Positions 27,094-36,233 are shown, counted from the first letter of the stretch. The stretch: DNA of 64,000 nt from Clostridium algidicarnis DSM 15099 (GCF_002934235.1 NZ_PTIS01000005.1:62001-126000); one strand, 5' to 3'. Notes: generated from the letters alone by a model not told the origin. Program-made: numbers and translations.

Positions 27094-28167
27094 TTGAAAA
27101 GAGATCAAATGACTCCAAAGGAAAGAATGACAGCTTTTGCAAAAGGACTTGAAATAGACCGTATACCATGTAATCCACATATGGGTGTAACCATGGCACC
27201 ATTCATAGGAATACCTCTTAAAGAATATTACCATTCAGCAGAAAGAATGGCAGAGCTTGAGATAGCATTATTTAGACGGTTAAACCATGATGGTGTAAGT
27301 GTTTCAGTTACATTAAGAGGAGTTGCTGAGGCAATGGGATCTAAAATGCATTATCCTGATAATAGTATTTCACTTATGGAATCACCTGTAGTAAATAGTA
27401 TAGATCAAATAGAAAGTTTAAAACCCTCTGATCCTGAAAAGGATGGGAAATTGCCATTAGTTCTTAAGGCCATAAGTATTATAAAAGATAAAATTGGAAA
27501 TGAGGTAAATGTTGGAGCAGGCCTTGCGGGACCTTTTAGTACGGCAGCTTCAGTAGTTGGTACTGAAAATCTTTTAAAATGGATGCTTAAATATCCAGAT
27601 AAAGTTCATATATTAATGGAAATAGTTACTGAATCAAATAATAGATTTATAGAAAAGGCAGCAGAGCTAGGTGTGGGGGTGGGCTTTTCAGATCCAGTGT
27701 CTTCAACTAGCTTAATAAGTGTTAAACAATTCAATGAATTTTCTGCTCCCTATATAAAGAAAAATGTGGATAAGATGAAGTCATTAACAGGAAGGAGTGC
27801 TTCAATTCATATTTGTGGTAAAAGCAAAGGTATTTGGCAAACAGTTATGGATACAGGAGTTTCTAGTTTTAGTATAGATAATGTAGAAGATCTTGCTGAT
27901 GCTAAGGAAATAATGGGGGATAGGGTTACAATATCAGGAAATGTACCACCAGTTGACGTAATACAAAAAGGAACAAGAGAAGATGTACTTAGAGCTGCAA
28001 AAGAATGTATTAAGAAGACCTATGGAGCTAAAAAGGGATATATACTTAGTTCAGGTTGTCAAATCCCTATGAACACACCTATGGAAAATATTGATGCATT
28101 AATGGACGGGGCTAGGATATATGGTAGCTATCCTATTAATGAAGAATTATTATTTAGTGAAGATTAG
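27094..28167 (+). CDS. UroD-family corrinoid methyltransferase, paralogue 1
   Basis: A 357-residue protein of the uroporphyrinogen-decarboxylase/MtaA superfamily. It has TPKERMTAFAKGLEIDRIPCNP at the N-terminus, GLAGPFSTAASVVG near 150 and the zinc ligands HIC (His239, Cys241) plus Cys322 in SSGCQIPMNTP. Such HxC...C zinc sites activate thiolate or other methyl donors/acceptors in MtaA, MtbA and O-demethylase proteins. TTG 27094 is placed by AAGGGG at 27083-27088; TTG 27076 is also in frame but lies upstream of that site. Its substrate is not evident. It probably methylates or demethylates the corrinoid protein encoded just upstream. Confidence 0.88.
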   Translation: MKRDQMTPKERMTAFAKGLEIDRIPCNPHMGVTMAPFIGIPLKEYYHSAERMAELEIALFRRLNHDGVSVSVTLRGVAEAMGSKMHYPDNSISLMESPVVNSIDQIESLKPSDPEKDGKLPLVLKAISIIKDKIGNEVNVGAGLAGPFSTAASVVGTENLLKWMLKYPDKVHILMEIVTESNNRFIEKAAELGVGVGFSDPVSSTSLISVKQFNEFSAPYIKKNVDKMKSLTGRSASIHICGKSKGIWQTVMDTGVSSFSIDNVEDLADAKEIMGDRVTISGNVPPVDVIQKGTREDVLRAAKECIKKTYGAKKGYILSSGCQIPMNTPMENIDALMDGARIYGSYPINEELLFSED

Positions 28168-28177
28168 GAGAAAAGCT

Positions 28178-29176
28178 ATGAATGAAAAAGAAAGATTGTT
28201 AAAGGTCCTTAAGGGTGAGAAAGTAGACAGGCCTCCAGTGATATGCCCTGGAGGTATGATGAATGCAGCTGTTACAGAACTTTTAGGAGATATAAATGCT
28301 AATCATAATACTGATCTAGACTCTATGGTAGCTACTGCTATTAAGGTAAGAGAAGTTATAGGGTTTGAAAATTATGGTGTACCTTTTTGTATGACCTGTG
28401 AATCAGAACCTTTTGGTGTGGTGGTTAGTGAAGGTGATAAAAACAATGAGCCAAGAATACTACAGTATAATGAATCTAACTTAGAAGAGATTATGAGAAC
28501 TTTTAATCCAAGCTTTCCCGTAAATTCTAGAAGTGAAACTGTACTTAAAGCAATTGAAGCTCTAAAAAATGATAAGGTTCCTGTAATTGGTAACATAACA
28601 GGGCCAATAAGTACAGCCACTTCAATTGTTGATCCACTTAAATTATTTAAAATGTTAAGGAAAGAACCTGATGAAGCATATAAATTCATTGAATATGTAA
28701 ACGATTATTTAGTGAAATATGCAAAAAAGATGGTAGAAGCAGGAGCTGATCTTATAGTTATTTCAGATCCTACAGCAACTGGTGAGATATTAGGTCAGAA
28801 AAACTTTGATAAGTTTGCAATGCCTATGTATGTAAATATGTTAGAGGCTATGAAAAGCATTAATACCCCTGTAATAATTCATATATGTGGGGATACAAAA
28901 ACTATAATTGATAGCTTAAATTCTTTAGATGTAGCAGCTCTTAGTTTTGATTCTATAGTGAATATGCGGTGCGCAAAATTAAAGCTTAGTACAAGACTTA
29001 TGGGGAATGTAAGTACATTGCTATTACAAAATGGACCTGTAGACAAGGTTATTTCAATTACAAAAAATGCTATGGAATCAGGCGTAGATATCGTATCTCC
29101 AGCCTGTGGACTCGGTATGTCTACTCCAATAAGAAATCTTAAAGCTATGACGGATTATGTGAAAGGAAGTATGTAA
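28178..29176 (+). CDS. UroD-family corrinoid methyltransferase, paralogue 2
   Basis: A 332-residue relative of the preceding gene with NEKERLLKVLKGEKVDRPPVICPGG, GNITGPISTATSIVDP near 145, and the zinc ligands HIC (His235, Cys237) and Cys310 in SPACGLGMSTP. The frame is open from 28121, but AGGAG at 28166-28170 puts the start at ATG 28178, 10 bp after paralogue 1. Two different UroD enzymes beside one corrinoid protein fit either a donor/acceptor pair or two substrates. The stop overlaps the activator start by one base, showing tight coupling. Confidence 0.88.
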   Translation: MNEKERLLKVLKGEKVDRPPVICPGGMMNAAVTELLGDINANHNTDLDSMVATAIKVREVIGFENYGVPFCMTCESEPFGVVVSEGDKNNEPRILQYNESNLEEIMRTFNPSFPVNSRSETVLKAIEALKNDKVPVIGNITGPISTATSIVDPLKLFKMLRKEPDEAYKFIEYVNDYLVKYAKKMVEAGADLIVISDPTATGEILGQKNFDKFAMPMYVNMLEAMKSINTPVIIHICGDTKTIIDSLNSLDVAALSFDSIVNMRCAKLKLSTRLMGNVSTLLLQNGPVDKVISITKNAMESGVDIVSPACGLGMSTPIRNLKAMTDYVKGSM

Positions 29177-30900
29177 TGCCTATAGTTAAATTTATTAAAG
29201 AAAATATAACTATTGAAGTAGAAAAAGATACTATTTTATTAGATGCAATTAGAAAAGCAAAATTAAACATAGAAACCCCATGCAATGGTATGGGGTTTTG
29301 TGGTAAGTGTAAAGTGATAGCAAGGGGGGAACTATCAATTCCAAGTCATAAGGAAAGAAAGATTATAGATGAAAATAAATATGAAAGATTATCTTGTATG
29401 GCTATGGTGCTTGGAGATGTAGAAGTAGAGCTAATTGAAAATGAAAAGATACTTAAGACAATAAATAAAGGGTTTAGCATTGAGGTTGAAATAGATAGTC
29501 CTGTGAAAATTATAAAACTAAAACAGATTGATAAAGTAAGTTCTAGTCCTTATGCTGACTATCTAGGATATAATTTAAATTCAGTAGAATTATATAGAAA
29601 AGTTAGTATTATGGAAGAACAAAATCCTAAAGAAATTTGGGGAGTTATATTTAGTGACAGACTACTAGATATTAGTAGCTATGAAAAAAGTATATTAGGA
29701 GTGGCAATAGATATTGGAACCACAGGGATATCCTATTATTTATTAGATTTATCAAGTGGTGAAATACTTAAAAGTCTATCATCATTAAATCCTCAAACAG
29801 AGTATGGGGGCGATGTGATTACCAGGATTTCATATTGTATGGAAGATCCATTCGGTGCTATTAAACTTCAAGAATTAATTGTAGATGAAATTAATAACAC
29901 TATAAAGAAACTAACAAATAGTATATATAAAATAGATGATATTTATCATATTACAATTTCAGCAAATACAACTATGTCACATCTTTTATTAGGAGTAAAT
30001 CCTAGGTCACTGGCTAAGGCACCTTATAGACCAATGTTTTTAGGACTAGGAGATATTAAAGCAAAGGATATATCTATTAAAGTTAATGAAGAAGCTGTAC
30101 TTAGTATAATACCATCTGCTTCAGCTTATGTAGGTGGAGATATAGTATCAGGGATTATGGCATCAGAATTTCAAAATGATAGGGGAGCTGTATTTATAGA
30201 TATTGGTACAAATGGAGAGCTAGCAGCTTTAAAGGATGGAAAGATAATATCAACCTCAACAGCAGCAGGGCCTGCACTAGAGGGTATGAATATAGAATGT
30301 GGATGTCGTGCACAAAGGGGAGCAATTGAGACATTTCATATAGATGAGAAATATAATATTCATTACAAAACAATAGGAGATGAAAAGGCTCTCGGGATTT
30401 GTGGAAGTGGACTTATAGACATAGCTGGAGCATTGGTTAAGAGAAATATATTGATGAAATCTGGTAGATGGAATAAGAATTTAGATCCTAATGTGGCTGA
30501 AAGATTAGTAGATAAGAAATTTTACATAACTAAAGACATATATATTTCACAAAAAGATATAAGACAAATACAGTTAGCAAAGGGAGCCATAGCTGCAGGG
30601 GTAATTTTGATGTTAGAGGAAATAGGATTAAGAATAGATGACATACAAAAGATATATATTGCAGGTGCATTTGGATACCATGTTAATCCTGATAATATAA
30701 AGATCATAGGGCTTATACCTAAAGGATTTAGTGGTGAAATATGCTTCCTTGGGAATACATCGCTAGAGGGTTCTAGGTTAGCTTTAATAAATAAAGAATG
30801 CCTTCAGAAGGTATATGATATTAAGGAGAATATGAAAGTATTAGAACTGTCCCTTAGAGAAAGTTTTCAAGAGGTTTTTGTGTCTCAATTAAATTTTTAG
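29176..30900 (+). CDS. Reductive activator of corrinoid proteins (2Fe-2S / ASKHA, RamA-RACE type)
   Basis: A 574-residue protein. An N-terminal 2Fe-2S ferredoxin domain has Cys36, Cys42, Cys45 and Cys74 (PCNGMGFCGKC ... LSC). A linker is followed by an ASKHA ATPase-like domain (from about 175) with VAIDIGTTGISYYLLDL, LNPQTEYGGDVITRISY, SANTTMSHLLLG, FIDIGTNGELA and YIAGAFGYHVNPDNIKIIGLIP. Proteins of this type use ATP and an electron donor to reduce inactive Co(II) corrinoid back to Co(I). Its place directly after the methyltransferases supports that role for the operon's corrinoid protein. Confidence 0.92.
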   Translation: MPIVKFIKENITIEVEKDTILLDAIRKAKLNIETPCNGMGFCGKCKVIARGELSIPSHKERKIIDENKYERLSCMAMVLGDVEVELIENEKILKTINKGFSIEVEIDSPVKIIKLKQIDKVSSSPYADYLGYNLNSVELYRKVSIMEEQNPKEIWGVIFSDRLLDISSYEKSILGVAIDIGTTGISYYLLDLSSGEILKSLSSLNPQTEYGGDVITRISYCMEDPFGAIKLQELIVDEINNTIKKLTNSIYKIDDIYHITISANTTMSHLLLGVNPRSLAKAPYRPMFLGLGDIKAKDISIKVNEEAVLSIIPSASAYVGGDIVSGIMASEFQNDRGAVFIDIGTNGELAALKDGKIISTSTAAGPALEGMNIECGCRAQRGAIETFHIDEKYNIHYKTIGDEKALGICGSGLIDIAGALVKRNILMKSGRWNKNLDPNVAERLVDKKFYITKDIYISQKDIRQIQLAKGAIAAGVILMLEEIGLRIDDIQKIYIAGAFGYHVNPDNIKIIGLIPKGFSGEICFLGNTSLEGSRLALINKECLQKVYDIKENMKVLELSLRESFQEVFVSQLNF

Positions 30901-30944
30901 GAAGGGATATAAGATAGTAAATTAATTTTAGCAAAGGAGATAAT

Positions 30945-31805
30945 ATGGAAGTTTCAAAGATTTTTAAATGTACAGCAAATGAAGTGGATATAATACCAGA
31001 TAGTATATTAGAAAAATTAAATATATCTTATGAAGAGGCAAATAATGATGCTTATAACATAGCTATATTGTCTAAAGCTTTGAAAGAACATAATGGAAAA
31101 GAATATTGTAGACTACCATTTTGTCATACTGTAGAGGCTGAGGCATTTGGATCTATAGTGATATTTAATCAAAGAGTAGGTAATAGAATTGGTAAATACT
31201 CAACTCATGAAATAAATTCAATTGAAGATATTTTAAAAATGGACTTAAGTAAGGGAAGAATCTCTAAGGTTCTAAAAGCAGTGAGAATATTAAAAGAAAG
31301 TGGAGAAACTGTGATACTTGATGTTACCGGTCCAATAAGCATTGCTACATCTATTATGGATAGTAACTTATTTTATAGGGCTATTAGAAAAGATAGAGAA
31401 AAGGTTGATAAGTTATTAGATATAATTGAGGAGAGTATAGTAGAATTTATCCTAGAAGGTGTTAAAGAAGGGGTAGATATTATTTCCTTTGCAGATCCAA
31501 CAGGTACTATAGATATAGTTGGACCAAATATATATAAAGAGATATCAGGAAAGTCCACATATAGGATATTGAAAGAGGTGGAAGGTAAGTTACAAGATAC
31601 TATTATCCACCTATGTGGTAAAACATCTACCTCTCTTGAATCTATAGGACTTTTAGACAGTGAAAAGATAAACGTAGAAGGGGAAAACTATTTTGAGATG
31701 ATTGAAAATATTAGAAAAGAAAGAAAAGATATTAAATTTATTGGACATTGGTGCCTTAAATTGAATAAGTTGAATAATGTATTAATAGCATTAAAAACAA
31801 TTTAA
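30945..31805 (+). CDS. UroD-family methyltransferase-like protein, paralogue 3 (short)
   Basis: A 286-residue UroD-superfamily protein, shorter than its two neighbours and most like paralogue 2: LPFCHTVEAEAFGS near 58, LDVTGPISIATSIMDS near 125, FADPTGTIDIVGP near 185. Possible zinc ligands are His222, Cys224 (HLCGK) and Cys270 (HWCLK). The gap to the last cysteine is about 46 residues instead of 73-81, and the usual C-terminal CG(I/L)xxxTP block is missing. It may bind the corrinoid protein in another way or be a degenerating copy. AAAGGAGATAAT precedes ATG 30945, 44 bp after the activator. Confidence 0.75.
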   Translation: MEVSKIFKCTANEVDIIPDSILEKLNISYEEANNDAYNIAILSKALKEHNGKEYCRLPFCHTVEAEAFGSIVIFNQRVGNRIGKYSTHEINSIEDILKMDLSKGRISKVLKAVRILKESGETVILDVTGPISIATSIMDSNLFYRAIRKDREKVDKLLDIIEESIVEFILEGVKEGVDIISFADPTGTIDIVGPNIYKEISGKSTYRILKEVEGKLQDTIIHLCGKTSTSLESIGLLDSEKINVEGENYFEMIENIRKERKDIKFIGHWCLKLNKLNNVLIALKTI

Positions 31806-31858
31806 CTGATTAGAGTATTACATAAATCATATATAAAAGTTGAAATAACAATATTTTC

Positions 31859-31981
31859 ATTCTTGATTTAAATGCTGCTATTGAGGCGGCAAGAGCAGGA
31901 GAAGCTGGAAAAGGATTTTAAGTGGTAGCTGAAGAAATAAGAAAGCTTGCAGAACAATTAAAAGATACAGCAATGAAAATT
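31859..31981 (+). pseudogene. Remnant of a methyl-accepting chemotaxis protein
   Basis: About 41 codons reading ILDLNAAIEAARAGEAGKGF, a stop (TAA 31919-31921), then VVAEEIRKLAEQLKDTAMKI. This is the highly conserved hairpin tip of the chemoreceptor signalling domain, where the stop replaces the usual Ala of GFAVVA. No sensor or membrane part remains, so it is a pseudogene fragment. Confidence 0.85.
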
Positions 31982-32039
31982 AAAATATTATTTTTTAAAT
32001 TTAAATATTTAAAATAAGATATTATAGATATCTAAGTTT

Positions 32040-32087
32040 AATCCTATATAAGATCAGTTGAATACTGGATTTATATAGGATTTTTTT
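32040..32087 (+). terminator. Terminator before the GGDEF gene
   Basis: AATCCTATATAA (32040-32051) pairs with TTATATAGGATT (32071-32082) and leads into seven T. It probably ends the corrinoid operon transcript, beyond the chemoreceptor remnant. Confidence 0.85.
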
Positions 32088-32280
32088 ATTGATTATATAT
32101 TCTACATTGAATGAAAGTGTTAAATTTTTTAACTAAAGATTATAATAGTATAGTATTATTATCTTATAATATTATGAATTATAAGAGGAATTATGGAGGG
32201 TAGAGGTTGCTAATTAAATATAATACATAATAGTGTCATTTTAGATTAATTAAGTTAATAAAAATAAGGAGTGGTGGTAT

Positions 32281-33438
32281 ATGAATTTAGTAAGCAATTT
32301 AGTGATAAATATATATTCCATAACCCTATTGGTAGTTATCTTATGTCACTCATTAAAAAACAATGAAAAACAATCTAGGCAGTATAAGATTTTTATTATG
32401 ATGTTACAGATTACCATCTTGATGCTGATTTTGGATATACTTAGTAGATTTGATGGTAAGCCTAATACAGTTTATACAATTATAAATCACGTTGGAAATT
32501 TTCTAATATCACTTGCAAGTCCTATCTTAGCATCACTCTGGTTATTGTATGTTGACTCTCAAATATTTCATGAACATAAAAGGACAAGTAGAATAAGTTA
32601 TCTTATACTTGGCATTAACGTGGGAAATGTCATTATGGTAGTATTGACTCAATTTTTTGGATGGTTTTATTATATTGATTCCAATAATATTTACCACAGA
32701 GGACCATTATTTTTACTATCTGCTTCAATTACAGTTGCATTAATTGCTTTAGCCTTTGTTTTAATCACGGTAAACCAAAAGAATATTGAAAAGAAATATT
32801 ATTTTTCATTAGTATTTTTTGCAGTACCACCACTTATTTGTATCATTTTACAAGTCGTTTTTTATGGAATCTCACTAATGCTTAACAGTGTTGTGTTATC
32901 TTTGCTTATAGTGTTCTTAAATATACAAAATCAAAGTATGCATATTGATTACCTCACAGGAATAAATAATCGTAAAAGGCTTGAGGCTTATTTAAAGCAA
33001 AAAGTTAGTACAAGCAATGAAAATAAAACATTTTCCGCGATTATGATGGATTTGGATGATTTTAAATCTATTAACGATACCTTTGGGCATGACGTTGGAG
33101 ATGATGCACTGAAGCTTACGGCAAAACTTCTAAAGAACTGTACTAGATCAAAGGACTTTATTGCTCGATTTGGTGGTGACGAATTTTGTATTGTTCTAGA
33201 TATATCTAATAAGAATGAGCTAGACTGTGTAATTCGTAGAATTAATGATTGTACTAAAAAGTATAATGAGTCTAGTGGTAAGCCCTATAAGATTAGTTTT
33301 AGCATGGGATATGCCGTTTATGATTATAATAGCAGAATGAGCGTGGAAGAATTTCAAAAACAAATAGATATATTGATGTATGAAAATAAGCGGATTAATA
33401 AAGAAATAAAGAATGAGAATAATGGAATTCATATTTAA
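32281..33438 (+). CDS. Membrane-bound diguanylate cyclase (GGDEF)
   Basis: A 385-residue protein with about seven hydrophobic segments in residues 5-215 (for example LVINIYSITLLVVILCHSL, then YYFSLVFFAVPPLICIILQVV) and a C-terminal GGDEF domain (about 225-378). The domain has YLTGINNRKRL, AIMMDLDDFKSINDTFGHDVGDDAL and an intact GGDEF (298-302). The inhibitory I-site RSKD (289-292) is five residues upstream. It should make cyclic di-GMP in response to a membrane signal, with product feedback. The membrane part does not match a sensor family I can name. GGAGTGGTGGTAT precedes ATG 32281. It stands alone between two terminators. Confidence 0.9.
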   Translation: MNLVSNLVINIYSITLLVVILCHSLKNNEKQSRQYKIFIMMLQITILMLILDILSRFDGKPNTVYTIINHVGNFLISLASPILASLWLLYVDSQIFHEHKRTSRISYLILGINVGNVIMVVLTQFFGWFYYIDSNNIYHRGPLFLLSASITVALIALAFVLITVNQKNIEKKYYFSLVFFAVPPLICIILQVVFYGISLMLNSVVLSLLIVFLNIQNQSMHIDYLTGINNRKRLEAYLKQKVSTSNENKTFSAIMMDLDDFKSINDTFGHDVGDDALKLTAKLLKNCTRSKDFIARFGGDEFCIVLDISNKNELDCVIRRINDCTKKYNESSGKPYKISFSMGYAVYDYNSRMSVEEFQKQIDILMYENKRINKEIKNENNGIHI

Positions 33439-33530
33439 GATAATGAGCGTAATTATTTTATGATTTAATAGATTAATATACCCTCCTTATTGAGTAATAT
33501 TATTTGCCGGTTATAAATATAAATAGTTTA

Positions 33531-33569
33531 AAAAAGTAATAACACCTTTTGATGTTGTTACTTTTTTTG
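33531..33569 (+). terminator. Terminator after the GGDEF gene
   Basis: AAAAAGTAATAACA (33531-33544) pairs with TGTTGTTACTTTTT (33553-33566) with one T-G pair, ending in a T tract. Confidence 0.88.
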
Positions 33570-33585
33570 GCGTCTTTTAGTTACT

Positions 33586-33636
33586 GGCATTTGACAATAA
33601 CTAAAAATAGAAGTAAGATGAAGATGGCAAATGCCA
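33586..33636 (+). promoter_or_regulatory. Promoter of the ORP-like cluster with TGGCA/TGCCA motif
   Basis: TTGACA 33591-33596, a 17-bp spacer and TAAGAT 33614-33619 form the promoter. The palindrome TGGCA-AA-TGCCA lies at 33625-33636 near the start point, and GGCATTTG (33586-33593), its reverse complement half, overlaps the -35 box. Two matching sites flanking the promoter suggest a repressor, possibly the DUF134 protein at the end of the cluster. Confidence 0.65.
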
Positions 33637-33664
33637 ACAATAAAATTGATTTGGAGGAATAGTA

Positions 33665-34018
33665 ATGAAAATAGCAATTTCGGCAACAGGAAAAACTAAT
33701 GAGGATTTACTGGATATGAGATTTGGTAGGTGTGAATATTTTCAAATTCATGATACTGAAAAGGGTGAATTTACAATTTTAGAAAACAAAGGTCAAAATG
33801 CTACTGGAGGAGCGGGTATTGCATCATCTAATCAATTAATAGATGAAAAGGTAGACGTTATTATCACAGGAAATCTTGGACCTAATGCATTTGGACTTAT
33901 TCAAAAGGCACAAATTAAGGCATATGGGTGTGGAAATATAAATATAAACTCGGTACTTAAAAAGTATAAGGATGGTGAACTTGAAGAAATAAAGATATCT
34001 GGTCCTCAAAACCATTAG
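33665..34018 (+). CDS. NifX/NafY-like iron-molybdenum cofactor-binding domain protein (first)
   Basis: A 117-residue single-domain protein: MKIAISATGKTNEDLLDMRFGRCEYFQIHD at the N-terminus, NATGGAGIASSNQLIDEKVDVIITGNLGPNAFGLI in the middle. This fold holds FeMo-cofactor precursors in nitrogen fixation proteins and a Mo-Cu cluster in Desulfovibrio orange protein. No nif genes are present here. Together with the two MinD-ferredoxin ATPases and the second copy at 35833 it forms an ORP-like cluster. GGAGGAATAGTA precedes ATG 33665. Confidence 0.88.
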   Translation: MKIAISATGKTNEDLLDMRFGRCEYFQIHDTEKGEFTILENKGQNATGGAGIASSNQLIDEKVDVIITGNLGPNAFGLIQKAQIKAYGCGNININSVLKKYKDGELEEIKISGPQNH

Positions 34019-34036
34019 ATTGGAGATGAATGCTTA

Positions 34037-34867
34037 ATGAATATAGCAATACTTAGTGGAAAAGGAGGAACAGGGAAAACCACGGTATCTACGAATCTTG
34101 CCCTTGCATTAAATGCAAATTATATAGATTGTGATGTAGAAGAACCAAACGGTTTTTTATTTTTAAAGCCCAAAGTATATAAAACAGAAAAGGTTATGGT
34201 TGAGTATCCTGTTATAGATGATGATAAGTGTGTAAGCTGTGGAGCTTGCGTAAATGTATGTCAGTTTAATGCTCTTGCTAAAGTAAAAGATGACATTATG
34301 CTTTTTCAAAAATTATGTCATGGCTGTGGAGCTTGTGAAATTGTATGTAAATATAATGCACTAACCTATGAGAAAAGAGAAATAGGCAAAATTGAAAAAG
34401 GTATTGTAAGAGATATAAATTGCAACAGAGGAATTTTAAATATAGGCGAGCCTATGGCAGTACCAGTTATAATAGAACTTCTTAAAAATTTATCAGATGG
34501 AGTTAACTTAATTGATTGCCCTCCAGGTACTTCTTGTAATGTAGTTAACACTTTAAAATATGCTAATGCAGCAATACTTGTTACGGAACCTTCAGAATTT
34601 GGACTTCATGATTTGAAAATGGCTTTAGAACTTGTAAAAATGTATAATATACCCTTTGGTATATTAATAAATAAAGATGATGGAAAAGATAATATTATAA
34701 AAAAGTATTGTAAAGAAGAGAAAGTTAGATTAATAGGCACTATACCTTATAGCAAAGATACAGCAGTGATTTACTCTAAGGGTGAAATACTATATGATGA
34801 TTTGCATCATAAAGTAATATTTGATGAGATTTCAAAGACATTAAAGGAGGTGCTATCTTGGAATTAG
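34037..34867 (+). CDS. MinD/Mrp-type ATPase with two 4Fe-4S clusters (first)
   Basis: A 276-residue P-loop ATPase with a deviant Walker A, GKGGTGKTTVSTNLA, at residues 7-21. An inserted ferredoxin domain (about 55-115) has CVSCGACVNVC and CHGCGACEIVC, and DCPPGTSCNVV near 160 forms the Walker B/switch region. Such proteins pair as heterodimers in ORP-type clusters. The role is likely assembly or delivery of a metal or Fe-S cluster, possibly to the NifX-like neighbours; this is inferred. The stop lies inside the start of the next, homologous gene (10-bp overlap). Confidence 0.9.
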   Translation: MNIAILSGKGGTGKTTVSTNLALALNANYIDCDVEEPNGFLFLKPKVYKTEKVMVEYPVIDDDKCVSCGACVNVCQFNALAKVKDDIMLFQKLCHGCGACEIVCKYNALTYEKREIGKIEKGIVRDINCNRGILNIGEPMAVPVIIELLKNLSDGVNLIDCPPGTSCNVVNTLKYANAAILVTEPSEFGLHDLKMALELVKMYNIPFGILINKDDGKDNIIKKYCKEEKVRLIGTIPYSKDTAVIYSKGEILYDDLHHKVIFDEISKTLKEVLSWN

Positions 34868-35706
34868 TAGTTTTAAGTGGAAAGGGAGGAACAGGGAAAA
34901 CTACCATTGCAACAGCAATATCTGAACTTGCAAAGGATGTAATAAGGATAGATTGTGATGTAGATGCACCAAACCTTTATTTGTTTTATGATGGTGAAGA
35001 TATTGAAAAGAATATATTTATAGGTGATAAAAAGGCTATAATAGATGAATCACTTTGCATTAAATGTGGCAAATGTTCCGCTATATGTAGATTTAATGCT
35101 ATAGAAGATTTCACTATAAATCCATTTGCTTGCGAGGGGTGTGGTGCCTGCGTGTTAGTATGTCCAGAGAATGCTATAAAGTTAAAAGATGAAAAGACAG
35201 CAGACACATTTATAACTAAGTTAGATAAAGGAATAATTTCAAGAGCAGAAATGGGAATAGGTAGTGATGGATCTGGAAAGTTAATAACTTATTTAAGGAA
35301 GAATGGCAAAAGATTCAAGAAAAACGAGGAATTAACTATAATAGATGGCTCACCAGGTATAGGTTGTGCTGTAATTGCTTCAATAACCGGAAGTGATGCA
35401 GTATTAGTTGTTACAGAGCCTACAAAATCAGGTTTAGAGGATTTAATGAGAGTAACAACCTTATGTGAGCATTTTGGGGTTTTTACTATGGTCTGTATAA
35501 ACAAGTATGATATAAATGAAGATATGAGCAAAGAAATAGAAACCTTCATTGAAGAGAAGAAATTGGCTTTAGTAGGAAAGATTCCATATGATGATATGGT
35601 TATGAAATCCATAAATGAATTAAAACCAATAACCTTTTACAAAGATAGTATAGCAGAAAAGGCTATTGAAAATATGTGGGATAATATGAAAGGGCATTTA
35701 CATTGA
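34858..35706 (+). CDS. MinD/Mrp-type ATPase with two 4Fe-4S clusters (second)
   Basis: A 282-residue paralogue of the preceding gene: GKGGTGKTTIATAISEL at the N-terminus, ferredoxin motifs CIKCGKCSAIC and CEGCGACVLVC with PENAI near 62-105, and IDGSPGIGCAVIASITGSD near 160. It begins at TTG 34858, with GGAGGTGCTATC upstream inside the previous gene, so translation is coupled. The two paralogues differ throughout and have kept all cysteines, pointing to a working heterodimer and not a recent duplication. Confidence 0.9.
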   Translation: MELVVLSGKGGTGKTTIATAISELAKDVIRIDCDVDAPNLYLFYDGEDIEKNIFIGDKKAIIDESLCIKCGKCSAICRFNAIEDFTINPFACEGCGACVLVCPENAIKLKDEKTADTFITKLDKGIISRAEMGIGSDGSGKLITYLRKNGKRFKKNEELTIIDGSPGIGCAVIASITGSDAVLVVTEPTKSGLEDLMRVTTLCEHFGVFTMVCINKYDINEDMSKEIETFIEEKKLALVGKIPYDDMVMKSINELKPITFYKDSIAEKAIENMWDNMKGHLH

Positions 35707-35832
35707 ATTTAAAAGAAATATAGAGTTATTATAAATGATAGAAGTAAATTGTATCCTTGATTAGGAAAATATTAAAAGAGATAAAGCAAAGGTAGTGTTA
35801 ATACTACGAAAAAATAATAGGAGGAATTTAAA

Positions 35833-36189
35833 ATGAAGATAGCAGTTGCAAGTGAAGGAAAGTGTGTAAGTGGACATTTTGGACATTGTGAAGGATTTAC
35901 AATATATAATGTAGAAGAAGGTAAATCAATAAATAAGGATTTCACTAAAAACCCAGGACATAAACCAGGATTTCTTCCAGTATTTTTAAAGGATTTAGAT
36001 GTAAGTGTTATTATTGCAGGGGGTATGGGAGAATCAGCACAGCATTTATTTACTGAAAATGAAATTGAGGTAGTTGTCGGTGCTGAAGGTTCTTGTGATG
36101 AGGTAGTGCAAAAGTATATAAAGGGTGAATTAAAGTCAACAGGCAGTGTTTGCAAGGAACATGAACATGAAGGACATTGTAATGAATAA
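35833..36189 (+). CDS. NifX/NafY-like cofactor-binding protein (second) with His/Cys-rich tail
   Basis: A 118-residue protein with MKIAVASEGKCVSGHFGHCEGFTIY at the N-terminus and VSVIIAGGMGESAQHLFTENEIEVVVG in the middle. It ends in CKEHEHEGHCNE, a probable metal-binding tail absent from the first copy. The CxxGHFGHC motif is typical of the variety encoded next to Mrp/MinD ATPases in anaerobes. GGAGGAATTTAAA precedes ATG 35833. Confidence 0.88.
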   Translation: MKIAVASEGKCVSGHFGHCEGFTIYNVEEGKSINKDFTKNPGHKPGFLPVFLKDLDVSVIIAGGMGESAQHLFTENEIEVVVGAEGSCDEVVQKYIKGELKSTGSVCKEHEHEGHCNE

Positions 36190-36233
36190 TTATAAATGGT
36201 GATTTTATTACGTTAAATGCAGGGGGGATTAAC

